From Deltaproteobacteria bacterium (lineage in GTDB: Bacteria; Myxococcota_A; UBA9160; SMWR01), in assembly GCA_019313605.1 (NCBI GenBank), contig JAFDAW010000083.1, positions 1-10,276 on the forward strand: 10,276 bases of DNA. The letters are read 5' to 3'. Shown here one piece after another: positions 1-5,752 of the stretch. The translations under genes and the position numbers were made by a program. Each line of letters opens with the position of its first letter. Position 1 is the first letter of the stretch. The notes under the pieces are model-generated. The model was given only the letters and a program-made list of their open reading frames with translations, made no database searches and was not told where the DNA came from.

Positions 1-538
1 CCAGCTGTGCGGGCTCGAACCCCGTCGCGGCTTCGACGAGACTGTGCCGCCCGACGTCGTAGTAATAAACGCCCGGCGGAAGACCTTGCACGCGTGCCGC
101 CGCGACGTAGACCTCACCCGAATAGAGCGCACCCGCCGAGGGCGCAGCGCGCCGCGCCGGCCCTTTTTGACCGGACGGGGCTTTCAGCGTGACGCCGTTG
201 GTGAAGTAGAGCAGCCGACCGAGCTGTGCGAGCGAAATCGCGGCGCCGCCGAAGCCCTCCGCGGGCACCCACTGTCGCACGATCTCCGCGAGTGTTCGCG
301 CGGGCTCATCGACGCGCGCGGGAAGCGCAACCCGCCGCTTGCCCGAATATCGCTTATGATCGAGCGGCGGACCGCTCAGCCTCGGCCGACGCACGCCGAA
401 CGCGCCGAGTCGCGTGTTGCGGGTCGCCCGGTGGATGTCGAAACGCTCGGGTGAGGACTTCGCGATGGAAGCCTTCCCCGTGAGCAGCGCTGCGGCACCT
501 GCCAGCAGGCGAAAGAAATTGCGCCGATCGGTTCGCAT
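1..538 (-). CDS. SagB-type nitroreductase-family dehydrogenase, Tat-exported (partial, N-terminal 179 residues)
   Basis: The reading frame opens with ATG at 538 and runs off the left edge, giving 179 residues. An upstream in-frame TAG with no intervening ATG or GTG fixes this start. Residues 1-20 look like a twin-arginine signal: R5-R6-N-F-F followed by a short hydrophobic stretch (LLAGAAALLT). Further in are two blocks typical of SagB-type FMN oxidoreductases: SLAQLGRLLYFTNGVT (residues 102-117) and APSAGALYSGEVYVAA (132-147), then GLPPGVYYYD (152-161). Known family members are flavoproteins that oxidise azolines in peptide natural products, but many SagB-like proteins have no known substrate. 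No cyclodehydratase or peptide precursor is visible on the side seen here. The upstream neighbour on the same strand is 317 bp away, so a shared operon is doubtful. The family call is good; the substrate is unknown. The FMN-binding C-terminal half lies outside the window. Confidence 0.85.
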   Translation of the reverse strand, partial: MRTDRRNFFRLLAGAAALLTGKASIAKSSPERFDIHRATRNTRLGAFGVRRPRLSGPPLDHKRYSGKRRVALPARVDEPARTLAEIVRQWVPAEGFGGAAISLAQLGRLLYFTNGVTLKAPSGQKGPARRAAPSAGALYSGEVYVAAARVQGLPPGVYYYDVGRHSLVEAATGFEPAQL

Positions 539-855
539 GGGTCCGTCCGAACTCTGTATCCAGTGGCTCGAAAGGTAGCGAACAGCCTACGGGGACGGCG
601 ACGATTATTTGCGCCCTTCGTGTTCAGCTGGGGGATCTCGAGGCATCTGGGCAATCGGAAGCGTTGATGAGCATTACCTGCCGGTCGGCCAGTCGTCGGG
701 GAGTGAAACTCCCGTTACACCGACTACACGGTCACTGTCGTCGAGTTAGCAGGTTGCCGAAATACTCCGAACCGAGCCCGGCGCGAAGATCCATGCTGAA
801 CGCCGGGAGGAGTTTTGCAGCATCCTGTCAGACCTCTGCTCGGATCGAGAAGACG
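539..855. other. Intergenic stretch without a gene
   Basis: This 317-base gap separates the SagB-type gene from the stop of the PEP-CTERM gene; both are on the minus strand. I see no convincing gene. The short frames here lack ribosome binding sites and recognisable protein features. It holds two small stem-loops: GGGAGT/ACTCCC at 699-713 with a 3-nt loop, and CCCGGCG/CGCCGGG at 777-807 with a 17-nt loop. Neither has a T-tract on either side, so I do not call them intrinsic terminators. The promoter of the SagB-type gene should lie in the left part, but I found no clear consensus. Confidence 0.6.
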
Positions 856-1452
856 CTAATCTGCGTAACGCCTGCGTCCGATGGCAAGCAATAGAGCTGC
901 TCCCAAAGCCAGAGTCAGCGCTGTCCCCGGTTCGGGAAGCGGCGTAAACCCGAAATCGTCAATTCCGTTCAGTTGCGCACCGTCGAGATTCACCACGTCG
1001 ATCCGGGCAATACCCCCAGTGAGAGAAACGAGTTGCCACCCGGTGCCGGGCTCGACGGTCACCGGGCCGTCGACGATGACGTCGAACGCATCGAATGCGG
1101 TGATGATGGTTTCGCCCGCGGCGCTGGACAGGACCCGCGCGTAGAACTCCACGACGTCGCCCTCCGTCTCGAAAGTGATCACACCGGTGCCGTTGGCTTC
1201 GACCATCCACGAGCGAACACCCGAGTGATAAAGCGTCCGGACGCCGATTCGGCCACCGAATGCGTCACCGCCGAGATCCGCGCTATCGGGCGAAATGCCG
1301 ACGACGATGATCTCCCCCGGAACGGTATTCGGAGAGACATCTTCGAAATTGGTAAAGACGGTCTGGTCTTCGGGTAGCGCCGCGGCGGGAAGCGCCGATA
1401 ACAGCAGGACCGACAGGGCGGCGACTGCATCGCGTACGAGCGTGCGAGTCAT
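856..1452 (-). CDS. PEP-CTERM sorting domain protein
   Basis: This is a 198-residue secreted protein. The ATG at 1452 is chosen over an in-frame upstream start at 1494 because a near-perfect Shine-Dalgarno (GGAGG) lies 5 bases before it and a Sec signal peptide begins there (residues 1-25, hydrophobic AALSVLLLSALPAAA). The middle (about 30-170) is rich in alternating hydrophobic, Gly and Asp residues, as in a beta-sandwich exodomain, and ends with GIDDFGF (163-169), a common lead-in to this sorting tag. The C-terminus is a classic tripartite signal: PLPEP (171-175), a hydrophobic helix (about 178-191) and the basic run RRR (193-195). In known systems exosortase recognises PEP and processes such proteins during export, often with exopolysaccharide. 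No exosortase gene is in this window. The specific function of the exodomain is unknown. Confidence 0.9.
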   Translation of the reverse strand: MTRTLVRDAVAALSVLLLSALPAAALPEDQTVFTNFEDVSPNTVPGEIIVVGISPDSADLGGDAFGGRIGVRTLYHSGVRSWMVEANGTGVITFETEGDVVEFYARVLSSAAGETIITAFDAFDVIVDGPVTVEPGTGWQLVSLTGGIARIDVVNLDGAQLNGIDDFGFTPLPEPGTALTLALGAALLLAIGRRRYAD

Positions 1453-1462
1453 GGGGTCCTCC
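1453..1462 (-). promoter_or_regulatory. Strong Shine-Dalgarno of the PEP-CTERM gene
   Basis: Read on the minus strand, TTGGAGGACCCC directly precedes the ATG at 1452. The GGAGG core with a 5-nt spacer is much better than the signals before the neighbouring genes. It decides the start against the longer frame beginning at 1494. Confidence 0.75.
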
Positions 1463-1489
1463 AACTCAACCCGGGACCGGCGGCTCCGC

Positions 1490-1505
1490 AGCAAACCGGT
1501 GACCT
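1490..1505 (-). promoter_or_regulatory. Possible sigma-54-type (-24/-12) promoter of the PEP-CTERM gene
   Basis: The minus strand reads AGGTCACCGGTTTGCT. It has GG and GC separated by 10 bases and a perfect TTGCT -12 half, as in the sigma-54 consensus TGGCAC-N5-TTGCW, but the CAC part of the -24 half is poor. Transcription would begin near 1480, leaving a leader of about 27 nt with the strong Shine-Dalgarno in place. Sigma-54 control with the PrsK/PrsR regulators is known for PEP-CTERM genes in other bacteria, which makes the match worth noting. Chance cannot be excluded. Confidence 0.3.
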
Positions 1506-1705
1506 GGACGCGAATCCAGGGCCTCCCAAGCGAGCTCCCTACAGGCTTACGCTCTCTGTCGCAGATCGGTTTCAGATTCTTTGAGGTCGATGAGATTTCC
1601 CAGTAACTCTAGACGCTTGGACGACGAGTAGGGCCCGCACTCAACTTCGGCACCCACGCGGAACGAAGCGGAGCGGGCGGTGGATTCGACGGGATCGCTC
1701 GCGAC

Positions 1706-3040
1706 TTAGCGCATCGACGCGCAGATCTGGCTGCCGAGCCAGTGATAGGCGATCGCGCCGATGCCGAGGTTGGAGAGTGCGCTGGCGCCGAACAGGCCCG
1801 GCAGACCGAAGAGCCAGTGTCCAAGAAAAGCCAGTGGCAAGAATACGATCACGACCCGCATCGCAGAAATCAAGACACCCGGCAGCGGGCGCCCGATTCC
1901 GTTGAATGCGGCGTTGACGGACATCACCAGGCCATACGCGCCGTAGCTCAGCGAAACCAACCAGATGTAATCGACCGCCACCTCTCGGATCTCGATCGAC
2001 TGTGTAAAGAGTGCCGACAGCGGCTGTGCGACCAGGCACAGCGCCGCGGCGAGCAGGAGGCCGAAGCGGAGGCAGAACCGGCTGATGATCCGGCGCGCTT
2101 CGACCAGGCGATCGTGTTTACCGGCGGCGATATTCTGACCGAAGAACGGGCTCGACACTGCCGACAGCGCGTAGAACGGGATCAATGCGACGGGTTCGAT
2201 CCGCATCGCAATGCCGAACCCCGCAACCGCGTTGACCCCGTGGGTCGCGACGATCGCCATCACGATGCCGTTTGCAATCGGAATGATGGCGTTGGTGAGC
2301 ATCGCCGGCAGACCGATCCGCATCAGATTTCGCCACGACTCGGCGATCCGCGCGAAGGGCACGATCGGATTGGCGAAGACCCGCAGCCGCGTGGACAGGT
2401 AGATCAGCGTGAACGTGAGCATGGTCAGCGTGGCGGTCAGCGACGCCAACGCCGCACCGGCAATTTCGAGTCGTGGAAATCCGAACCAGCCGAAGATGAA
2501 GATCGGATCGAGGATCGCGTTCAAGATCGCAGCCGCCGTGATGACCTTGCCTTCCAGCGCGGTGTTCCCGCGCGCGCGCATCGATGCGAGACAAGTCCAC
2601 ATCACCGCCGACGCGGGTTCCGTCCAGTACCAGATGCTCATGTAGTCGGTGATCAGCGGAATCAGCTCTTCCGTCGCACCGAGGGCCGAGAAGACCGGAT
2701 CGATCGTCATCAGGCCGATCGCGCAGAGCACCAGCGTCGCCAGTCCCGCAAGCAGTGCCGCGTCGGTCGTCAAACGCGCAGCGCGCCCGCGATTGTCTTC
2801 GCCCGCGGCGCGCGAGATACAGGAGGCCGCACCCGCCTCGTAACCAATCGCGATAGAGCCGAGAAACCAGATCACCGGAAACGTGAAGCTGATCGCCGCG
2901 AGCGGCGCGTCACCCAGGCGCGAGACGAAGAAGAGATCGACGACGTCGAACGAGATGATCGCGACCAATCCGATCGCCATCGGCGTCGCCTGAACGCGCA
3001 GGTGCCGCGAAACCGAGCCGCTGGTCAGATCCGTCACCAT
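1706..3040 (-). CDS. MATE family multidrug/metabolite efflux transporter
   Basis: This is a 444-residue polytopic inner-membrane protein, the usual MATE length, predicted to export cationic or organic compounds by Na+ or H+ antiport. Diagnostic segments: VVDLFFVSRLGDAPLAAISF (33-52), matching the family's VDxxFVGRLG..ALAA motif; NAILDPIFIFG (174-184); GFGIAMRIE (274-282), the repeat of the first half in the second MatE domain; GQNIAAGKHDR (301-311); and NAAFNGIGRP (376-385). About twelve hydrophobic helices are visible in two halves. I chose ATG 3040, because the longer frame from 3103 merely translates the hairpin repeat upstream. No Shine-Dalgarno precedes either start, which is odd. The gene is divergent from the acyltransferase and its leader contains a long hairpin. 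Substrate unknown. Its membership of the NorM or DinF branch cannot be settled by eye. Confidence 0.92.
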   Translation of the reverse strand: MVTDLTSGSVSRHLRVQATPMAIGLVAIISFDVVDLFFVSRLGDAPLAAISFTFPVIWFLGSIAIGYEAGAASCISRAAGEDNRGRAARLTTDAALLAGLATLVLCAIGLMTIDPVFSALGATEELIPLITDYMSIWYWTEPASAVMWTCLASMRARGNTALEGKVITAAAILNAILDPIFIFGWFGFPRLEIAGAALASLTATLTMLTFTLIYLSTRLRVFANPIVPFARIAESWRNLMRIGLPAMLTNAIIPIANGIVMAIVATHGVNAVAGFGIAMRIEPVALIPFYALSAVSSPFFGQNIAAGKHDRLVEARRIISRFCLRFGLLLAAALCLVAQPLSALFTQSIEIREVAVDYIWLVSLSYGAYGLVMSVNAAFNGIGRPLPGVLISAMRVVIVFLPLAFLGHWLFGLPGLFGASALSNLGIGAIAYHWLGSQICASMR

Positions 3041-3051
3041 CAGATTGACGC

Positions 3052-3077
3052 AGAACGGGGACGGAGAACGGGGACGT
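3052..3077 (+). repeat. Tandem 13-nt repeat forming the tail of hairpin copy A
   Basis: AGAACGGGGACGG (3052-3064) is followed at once by AGAACGGGGACGT (3065-3077), identical at 12 of 13 positions. The second unit runs into the hairpin arm. The reverse complement of the region beside copy B holds the same kind of doubled unit, so this is part of the element rather than chance. It occupies the place where the MATE ribosome binding site should be. Confidence 0.8.
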
Positions 3078-3158
3078 TGTTGAATTGTTGAATAATCACC
3101 CAATTCGCAGCCACCCAGCGGGATTGCGAAAGATTATTCAACAATTCAACAACGTCCC
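3052..3158 (-). repeat. Hairpin repeat element, copy A (27-bp inverted arms, 34-nt spacer, tail)
   Basis: The left arm (3071-3097) and right arm (3132-3158) are perfect reverse complements over 27 bases. They begin GGGACGTTGTTGAAT and end GTTGAATAATC. One G-T and one C-G pair extend the stem outward (3070/3159, 3069/3160). The spacer (3098-3131, 34 nt) has its own small stem, TTCGCA (3104-3109) with TGCGAA (3125-3130). A tail (3052-3069) precedes the left arm. The arms are AT-rich compared with the surrounding genes. The element sits between divergent genes, ending 11 bases from the MATE start codon. The same element occurs at 5644-5752. It resembles REP/BIME or MITE-type repeats; no transposase is nearby and I see no target-site duplication. 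The strand given follows the MATE transcript and is arbitrary. Confidence 0.93.
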
Positions 3159-3305
3159 TGCCGCTTCGCTGCTCGACATCGCTTCGACTCCTTCGAGGCG
3201 GCAGCATAGCGTGAAAGCGAAAACGGAAAGTGAAGCGCTCCCGGCGATTCGGATTTGCGCCTAGACTACCGGGGCACCCGGGCGCAACGCTCCGGGCTTC
3301 CGGCT

Positions 3306-3310
3306 GGAGG
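3306..3310 (+). promoter_or_regulatory. Shine-Dalgarno deciding the GTG start of the acyltransferase
   Basis: GGAGG lies 10 nt before GTG 3321. The in-frame TTG at 3255 has nothing comparable upstream. Confidence 0.55.
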
Positions 3311-3320
3311 GCAGACGAAC

Positions 3321-3887
3321 GTGCGCACGCTTTTGGCCCGAACCTTCCTCCGCTTCACCGGCTGGGAGGTTGTCGGGACGAGAATCTCCGACAAAAAAAT
3401 CATCATCGCCATCGCACCCCACACGAGCAACTGGGATCTGCTTTACGGGCTTGCAGTCGCGAAGATCCTGGTCGCGAAGATTTCATGGTTGGGCAAGCAC
3501 ACGGCGTTCTGGTGGCCGCTCGGCCCGCTCCTGCGTGCGCTCGGTGGTATCCCGGTTCGCCGCGACCAACCGGAAGAGCTCGTCGAGCAGATCGTACGCG
3601 CCTTCGATGAAGCGGAGACCCTGTCTCTCGCGATCACGCCGGAAGCTACGCGCAGCTTTACACCGTACTGGAAGTCGGGCTTCTATCGCATCGCCAAGGC
3701 GACCGGTGTTCCGATTCAACTGGGTTTCCTCGATTACGCGCGACGCCAGGCTGGCCTCGGCCCCGCGATCACGCTGACCGATGACGTGCGCGCCGACATG
3801 GACGAGATCCGCGCGTTCTTCGCCGACAAGGTCGGCCGCTACCCGGAAAAGCAAGGAGAGATCCGACTCCACGAAGAAGACGAGTAG
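3321..3887 (+). CDS. PlsC-like lysophospholipid/glycerol-phosphate acyltransferase
   Basis: This 188-residue protein belongs to the short 1-acylglycerol-3-phosphate acyltransferase-like family, which moves acyl chains onto glycerol-phosphate or lysolipid acceptors at the inner face of the membrane. The catalytic HX4D motif is HTSNWD (residues 34-39). The second block GGIPVRRD (75-82) carries the acceptor-binding arginines. The third block is PEATRS (107-112), where the family normally has PEGTRS. It is followed by WKSGFYRIA (117-125), also typical. I chose GTG 3321 because GGAGG lies 10 bases upstream and the protein then begins just before the domain. The frame is open back to a TTG at 3255, but those residues look non-coding. 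It is divergent from the MATE gene and convergent with the ThDP enzyme gene, with a 24-bp gap between stops. Fold assignment is firm; exact acceptor unknown. Confidence 0.87.
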   Translation: MRTLLARTFLRFTGWEVVGTRISDKKIIIAIAPHTSNWDLLYGLAVAKILVAKISWLGKHTAFWWPLGPLLRALGGIPVRRDQPEELVEQIVRAFDEAETLSLAITPEATRSFTPYWKSGFYRIAKATGVPIQLGFLDYARRQAGLGPAITLTDDVRADMDEIRAFFADKVGRYPEKQGEIRLHEEDE

Positions 3888-3911
3888 ATCACGAGCAGCG
3901 ACCTGGGCGGA

Positions 3912-5558
3912 TCAGACGTAGATCCCGCCCTTGAATTCCCGATCCTGCTTGATCATCACGTTGACACACGCCGGCAAACCCGATTGCGCGGCGCGCTCGA
4001 GGGCCGGGCGCAGTTCTTCGGGATGCTCGACGAGTTCGCCGTGGCCGCCGAGCGCCTCGACCACCTTGTCGTAGCGGGTGCGCGAGAGCAGCGTTCCGTC
4101 GAGTCGATCCCAACCCATCAGCGCACCTTGGGGGCGCATCATCTGCCCCCAGGCCGCGTCGTTACCCACGATTCCGATTACGGGCAGCCCGAAGCGCACC
4201 GCCGTATCGAATTCGAAACCGTTCAAACCGAAGGACCCGTCACCGTAGATGATGATCACGCGGCGATCCGGGTGCGCGAGTTGTGCCGCGATGCCAAACG
4301 GCATGCCGACACCGAGGGTTCCGAGCGGGCCGGGATCCATCCATGCCCCCTCCCCTTTCACAGGCAGAATCTTGGCCGCAGCCGCGACGATGTCTCCGCC
4401 ATCGCCGATCACGATCGGATCATCGAGCGTAGCGAGCCAGTCGCGCACCTCGCGCAACATGCGCTGCGGATCGAGCGGTGACTCATCGCTGTCGAGGTTC
4501 GCCTGCACTTTGGCTTCCGCGGTGTCCTCGATCGCGCGCAACTCGTCGCGCCAGGCCGAAAAGTCGAGCTGTGTGCCCCGGTTCTTCATCTCCTCGCTGA
4601 GCAGTTCGAACGAGCAACCGAGGTTGCCCACCAGCGCAACGTCGGACTGACGGTTCTGACCGATCAACGTCGCATCCATTTCGAGCTGGATGATCTTCGC
4701 GTCAGCGGGAATGCTCGCACCGAACCGCATGCGGAAATCGAGCAGCGTTCCCGCAAGAACGATGCAATCGATCTGCTTCATCGCGTCGCGCCGCGAGCGA
4801 ACCATGAACTCGGGCGAATCCACGGGCACGCTGCCGCGCGCCATTCCGTTCACATACGTGGGGATGTGCGTCTCGACGATGAAGTCGTTCATCGCCGCCG
4901 CGCCACGCGACCACTTGACGCTGGTGCCGGCCATCAACATCGGGCGCTCGGCGCTCTCGAGGACTTCGATCGCCTTGCGGACCTCTCTGCGATCTGGTGA
5001 CAAACGCAGTGGCTCGGTGCGGATCCGCGGCAGGTAGACGTCCTCCCACTCGAACTGACCGCCCCAGACATCCATCGGGACTTCGAGGTACGACGGACCG
5101 GGGATACCGGAAACCGCGTGGCGGATCGCGAGTTCGATGAACTCCGGGATGCGATCGCCCTGGTAGACGGCGTCGCAGAATTTGGTGATCGGGCGAACGA
5201 CACCGAGGTGATCCATCTCCTGCAAAGAACCCTTACGCAGTTGACTGAACGGGCCCTGCCCCCCGAAGACGAGAATCGGCGAGTTCGCGCGCCACGCGTT
5301 TGCGATCCCCGTCACACCGTCGGTCACCCCCGGACCCGCCGTGATCGCGGCGACTCCGATCTTCCCGGGATTGCAGCGCGCCCAGGCATCGGCGGCGTGC
5401 GTCGCGGCCTGCTCGTGACGGACGTCGATGATCCGGATGCCCTCATCGAGGCAACCGTCGTAGAGCGGCATGATGTGCCCACCCGGCAAGGTGAAGATCA
5501 CCTCGACACCAGCTTGCTTGAGAGCGCGTGCTGCGAGTTTTCCGGCGTGTACGGGCAT
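3912..5558 (-). CDS. Thiamine-diphosphate-dependent enzyme, acetolactate synthase / 2-hydroxyacyl-CoA lyase type
   Basis: This 548-residue protein has the three-domain order of the pyruvate oxidase / acetolactate synthase superfamily. The N-terminal Pyr domain has the cofactor-activating glutamate E49 in RHEQAATHAADAWAR (47-61) and GPGVTDGVTGIANAW (75-89). A central domain spans about 190-350. The C-terminal PP domain has the ThDP/Mg motif GDGS (439-442) with the paired N466 in GNDAAWGQ. ATG 5558 is chosen: GAGAGGG lies 8 bases upstream and the Pyr domain starts at once, whereas the longer frame from 5633 adds residues unlike the family. Database entries of this kind are often called acetolactate synthase, but no small regulatory subunit gene adjoins it and no branched-chain gene is near. 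2-Hydroxyacyl-CoA lyase or oxalyl-CoA decarboxylase-like activity is at least as likely. It should be a soluble tetramer. The gene is co-directional with the upstream fused membrane gene but separated by hairpin copy B. Confidence 0.9.
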   Translation of the reverse strand: MPVHAGKLAARALKQAGVEVIFTLPGGHIMPLYDGCLDEGIRIIDVRHEQAATHAADAWARCNPGKIGVAAITAGPGVTDGVTGIANAWRANSPILVFGGQGPFSQLRKGSLQEMDHLGVVRPITKFCDAVYQGDRIPEFIELAIRHAVSGIPGPSYLEVPMDVWGGQFEWEDVYLPRIRTEPLRLSPDRREVRKAIEVLESAERPMLMAGTSVKWSRGAAAMNDFIVETHIPTYVNGMARGSVPVDSPEFMVRSRRDAMKQIDCIVLAGTLLDFRMRFGASIPADAKIIQLEMDATLIGQNRQSDVALVGNLGCSFELLSEEMKNRGTQLDFSAWRDELRAIEDTAEAKVQANLDSDESPLDPQRMLREVRDWLATLDDPIVIGDGGDIVAAAAKILPVKGEGAWMDPGPLGTLGVGMPFGIAAQLAHPDRRVIIIYGDGSFGLNGFEFDTAVRFGLPVIGIVGNDAAWGQMMRPQGALMGWDRLDGTLLSRTRYDKVVEALGGHGELVEHPEELRPALERAAQSGLPACVNVMIKQDREFKGGIYV

Positions 5559-5643
5559 GGGTTCGTCCCTCTCAGTGTGACTCGAAACCGCACAAGGATA
5601 CGCGAACACCAGGATCTTGCCGACGCCTGACAACAGAGACCGC

Positions 5644-5752
5644 AGCGGGGACGTTGTTGAATAGTTGAATAATCAACTACGTCGTCGTCAGCAGGTGCGG
5701 TTACTGGAGATTATTCAACTATTCAACAACGTCCCCGCTTCTCCCCGCTTCA
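5644..5752 (+). repeat. Hairpin repeat element, copy B (31-bp inverted arms, 34-nt spacer, tail)
   Basis: The left arm (5644-5674) and right arm (5709-5739) are perfect reverse complements over 31 bases and flank a 34-nt spacer (5675-5708). The arms match copy A except for one internal base: GAATAGTTG here against GAATTGTTG there. The opposite arm carries the matching change, so pairing is kept. A tail of doubled CCCCGCTTC(T/A) follows the right arm to 5752 and provides the stop codon of the fused membrane gene. The element lies between two minus-strand genes. A transcript leaving the upstream gene would fold into a very stable stem right after the stop codon, which could stabilise the mRNA end or weaken read-through. 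There is no U-tract, so it is not a typical intrinsic terminator. Confidence 0.93.
5733..5752 (+). repeat. Tandem 10-nt repeat forming the tail of hairpin copy B
   Basis: CCCCGCTTCT (5733-5742) is followed by CCCCGCTTCA (5743-5752), 9 of 10 identical. Read on the minus strand this is TGAAGCGGGG then AGAAGCGGGG, matching the AGAACGGGG units beside copy A apart from one extra G and the spacing between units. The TGA at 5752-5750 is the stop codon of the adjacent gene. Confidence 0.75.

Noticed and set aside
699..713. Small stem-loop GGGAGT-GAA-ACTCCC as a terminator
   Set aside because: It has only a 6-bp stem with no T-tract on either strand, and lies about 140 bases past the PEP-CTERM stop.
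777..807. 7-bp stem CCCGGCG/CGCCGGG with a 17-nt loop as a terminator of the PEP-CTERM gene
   Set aside because: The loop is long, no U-run follows on the minus strand, and such pairs are common in GC-rich DNA.
1742..3091. 449-residue open frame on the plus strand
   Set aside because: It is fully antisense to the MATE gene. Its translation is rich in Arg, Asp, Gln and His with no domain, as expected from the mirror of a GC-rich membrane gene, and its end merely reads the hairpin repeat.
3041..3103. N-terminal extension of the MATE protein from ATG 3103
   Set aside because: These residues are a translation of the hairpin arm and tail; family homology begins after ATG 3040.
3060..3165. Classic MITE insertion with target-site duplication
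   Set aside because: Flanks of neither hairpin copy show a matching direct duplication, so I call it only a MITE- or REP-like repeat.
3255..3320. Upstream TTG start for the acyltransferase
   Set aside because: It adds 22 residues unlike the family, and a GGAGG precedes the GTG at 3321 instead.
5559..5633. N-terminal extension of the ThDP enzyme from 5633
   Set aside because: The Shine-Dalgarno and the Pyr domain both fit ATG 5558; the extra 25 residues match nothing in the family.
5644..5739. Intrinsic terminator for the fused membrane gene
   Set aside because: The stem is long and AT-rich in part, and no U-tract follows in the transcript direction; the same element also sits at the 5' side of another gene.
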